Source: Bos javanicus (Eukaryota; Chordata; Mammalia; Artiodactyla; Bovidae). Taken from it: a stretch of 64,000 nucleotides of DNA. Positions 62,177-64,000 of the stretch are shown here, one piece after another (the stretch's first letter is position 1; each line of letters starts with the position of its first letter). The notes under the pieces are model-generated. The model searched no databases and was not told the DNA's origin. It was given only the letters and a program-made list of their open reading frames with translations. Made by a program: the position numbers and the translations under genes. The stretch is from assembly GCF_032452875.1 (NCBI RefSeq), contig NC_083885.1, forward strand, positions 34,761,925-34,825,924, read 5' to 3'.

Positions 62177-62234
62177 ATGAATTGGATTCTGTGTTTGAGC
62201 CTCACCCTCCTTCTGGTGGTGCAGACAGCCTGGG
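62177..62234 (+). CDS. CES4A: Carboxylesterase 4A, exon 1 (signal peptide); rest off the right edge
   Basis: The exon encodes 19 codons plus one base, a signal peptide starting MNWILCLSL, followed by a GT donor (ggtaagc) at 62235. From memory the human CES4A leader is very similar (M-WILC-SLTL). Position and strand also fit: CES4A follows CES3 in mammals. Phase 1 at the end of exon 1 is the same as in CES2 and CES3. The product is a predicted secreted carboxylesterase-family protein. Only this exon lies in the window. Confidence 0.85.
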
Positions 62235-62569
62235 GTAAGCCCCCATCCTTCCCTGGTTCAAGAGGGACATAGGCCATAGGGACAGGCCCCCAATTCAACC
62301 TCTCCTGGGCATAGCAGTGTAGGGACATTTAGAGATCTGGGTAGATGGGGGTGGTGGGCAGCTGGGAGCATGGACATTTATATTTACATTTTTATAAAAT
62401 ATATCTTATAATTTACATAACTTTATGTTTATGACTATATACTTATATTCTTTATATAATTAATACTATTTAAAATTCTTACTATATTAGTATGTATATA
62501 TATTAGTATATGTGTGTGTGTGTAAAATCATCATGTAACCACCAGCCAGATAAAGATCTAGAACATTTC

Positions 62570-62698
62570 AGGACTTCTCTGGTGGTCCAATGGTTAAGAC
62601 TCTGTGCAACAATGCAATGGGGTGGGTTCCATTCCTGGTCAGGGAACTAAGATCCCACATAACATGAGGCAAGGCCAAAAAAACAAAAAAAGATCTAG
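62570..62698 (+). mobile_element. CHR-type SINE
   Basis: Plus-strand copy (ggacttctctggtggtccaa) with an A-rich tail. Confidence 0.9.
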
Positions 62699-62804
62699 AA
62701 TATTTCCAACATCTGACATGTACCTTCCCAGTCATATCCTCAAAATAACCACCACCATTCTGATGGCTATCATAATTTAGTTTTGCCCATATTAACACAT
62801 TAAT

Positions 62805-62917
62805 TTTTTTTTCTTGGTTACATGCAGGAACTTAGCTCCCCAGCTAGGGATCAAACCTGAGCCCTCTGCAGTGGAAGTGGAAAGTATTAACCACTGGACC
62901 GCCAGGGATGTCCCCAC
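62805..62917 (-). mobile_element. CHR-type SINE
   Basis: Minus-strand copy about 100 bases from the previous plus-strand copy, forming an inverted pair. Confidence 0.88.
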
Positions 62918-63454
62918 ATTAAAAAATTTTTTTAACTTGAAACTTTGCTAAAACAACTTTTGGCATTCTGGCACATTGTTAGTCTTTTCATTGCATATTT
63001 GTATATAGTTGTGATATAAGCACTTAAACAATTTTATTCTTTTTTTTTTCACTTAAGGTCATGCATAAACAGTTTATAACTTGAGTTCATAATTACATTT
63101 ACTTTTCCTGATCCCCAGATACAAATAATGCTTCTTGTCCTCACTATGGCAAGTATGACTGTGATTCATAAAGTCTTTATTTTAATGCATTTCTGACTAT
63201 TTTCATAAGGGTGGACCAAGAGTGGAATTACTGAGTCAAAGCATGTGAACATTTTATGCCTCTTATACATTTTGCCAAATTATTTTTTCAAGGTGGTGTG
63301 TCAATTTATCTTCCACCAACAGCATATGAGAGTGTCCTTCTCATTGCATCTTTGCCAGAATTGGGTGCTATCATTTTTTAAAGATTTCTCTTTTTTTGGA
63401 TGTGGACCATTTTTCAAGTCTTTACTGAATCTGTTACAATATTGCTCCTGTTTC

Positions 63455-63573
63455 ATCTTTTTGGTTTTTTGACTGCGAGGCATGTGGGACCTTAGTTCCT
63501 TGACCAGGGATAGAACAACACCTCCCTGCATTGGAAGCACAGAGTCTTAACCACTGAACTGCCAGGGAAGTCG
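63455..63573 (-). mobile_element. CHR-type SINE
   Basis: Minus-strand copy with its head at 63573 and T-rich tail complement at 63455. Confidence 0.88.
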
Positions 63574-64000
63574 AGGTGCCATTGTTTTTATTAGGTAGAA
63601 ATTGTAACTCTTGGTTTTAATTAGTGTTTTATGACTTCTAAAAACATGGAATATTGTTTTCATAAGTGCTTACGTATTGCCTCGGGGTAGCAGAGTTAGG
63701 ACCGGGAGCACTCCTCGTCAGCTCTGATTCAGGGGTTTAGAGCACTCTGTCACATGCTTAGGTGCTTCCAGAGGCTGGAGTGAGGACAGTAAAACATTAT
63801 TGTTTAAAGCAGAGCTCTGATGTGAGACAGTCTGTGTCACCTTGGACAAGTTATATACCCCTTTGAACCTCCATTTCCACATTTGTGTAGTAGGAAAATA
63901 CAAAACAGTTACCTTATAAATTTTTTTAGGCAGATGAGGTGAGATAGCATAAAAGTGTTTGGCAGAGTGCCAAGCTATAATAAAAGATCAGTCAGTCATA

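Larger units (their letters stand above)
62235..64000 (+). other. CES4A intron 1, start
   Basis: No further exon is seen to the window end. The stretch holds an AT-rich segment (62375-62525, ending in (TG)n at 62511-62523), three CHR SINEs and an L1-like fragment at about 62930-63450. Confidence 0.6.

Noticed and set aside
1..64000. A novel multi-gene system
   Set aside because: All recognisable genes belong to known vertebrate families in conserved order. The notable items are gene-structure and repeat features, not a new system.

Overview
The window is vertebrate nuclear DNA from a ruminant (cattle, sheep, goat or close relative). The genes have many short exons with consensus splice sites. 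The spaces between them are packed with ruminant repeats: about twenty tRNA-derived Bov-tA/BovA2 SINEs, about a dozen CHR-type SINEs, a BovB (RTE) LINE, old L1, L2 and MIR fragments. The gene order matches, from memory, human 16q22.1: CDH16, RRAD, CIAO2B (FAM96B), CES2, CES3, CES4A. The species cannot be fixed from sequence alone.

Layout. 1-8,370: CDH16, minus strand, sixteen coding exons; the exon(s) for the end of the transmembrane helix and the tail lie off the left edge. 8,371-12,450: intergenic. 12,450-15,700: RRAD, minus strand, complete, with a CpG-rich 5' end and a TATA-like box. 15,700-21,340: intergenic with SINEs. 21,340-23,250: CIAO2B, minus strand, complete in five exons, whose first intron has AT-AC ends. 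24,460-36,400: CES2, plus strand, twelve coding exons, with an antisense RPS29 retrocopy in intron 1. 36,400-41,538: repeat-rich spacer. 41,539-54,257: CES3, plus strand, thirteen coding exons, with a 5.3 kb repeat-filled intron 8. 54,258-62,176: spacer with a truncated BovB. 62,177 to the right edge: first exon of CES4A and the start of its intron 1.

The three carboxylesterases are tandem paralogues in one orientation. CES2 and CES3 are complete, keep the Ser-Glu-His triad, begin with a signal peptide and end in KDEL-like retrieval signals (HTEL and QEEL), as expected of ER-lumen esterases of drug and lipid metabolism. CDH16 (kidney cadherin), RRAD (a Rad/Gem GTPase acting on calcium channels) and CIAO2B (cytosolic iron-sulfur targeting) are functionally unrelated neighbours; nothing here suggests an operon-like or defence-type system. 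The most noteworthy single item is the AT-AC intron of CIAO2B. Exon limits were placed by eye from splice signals, reading phase and remembered family sequences.
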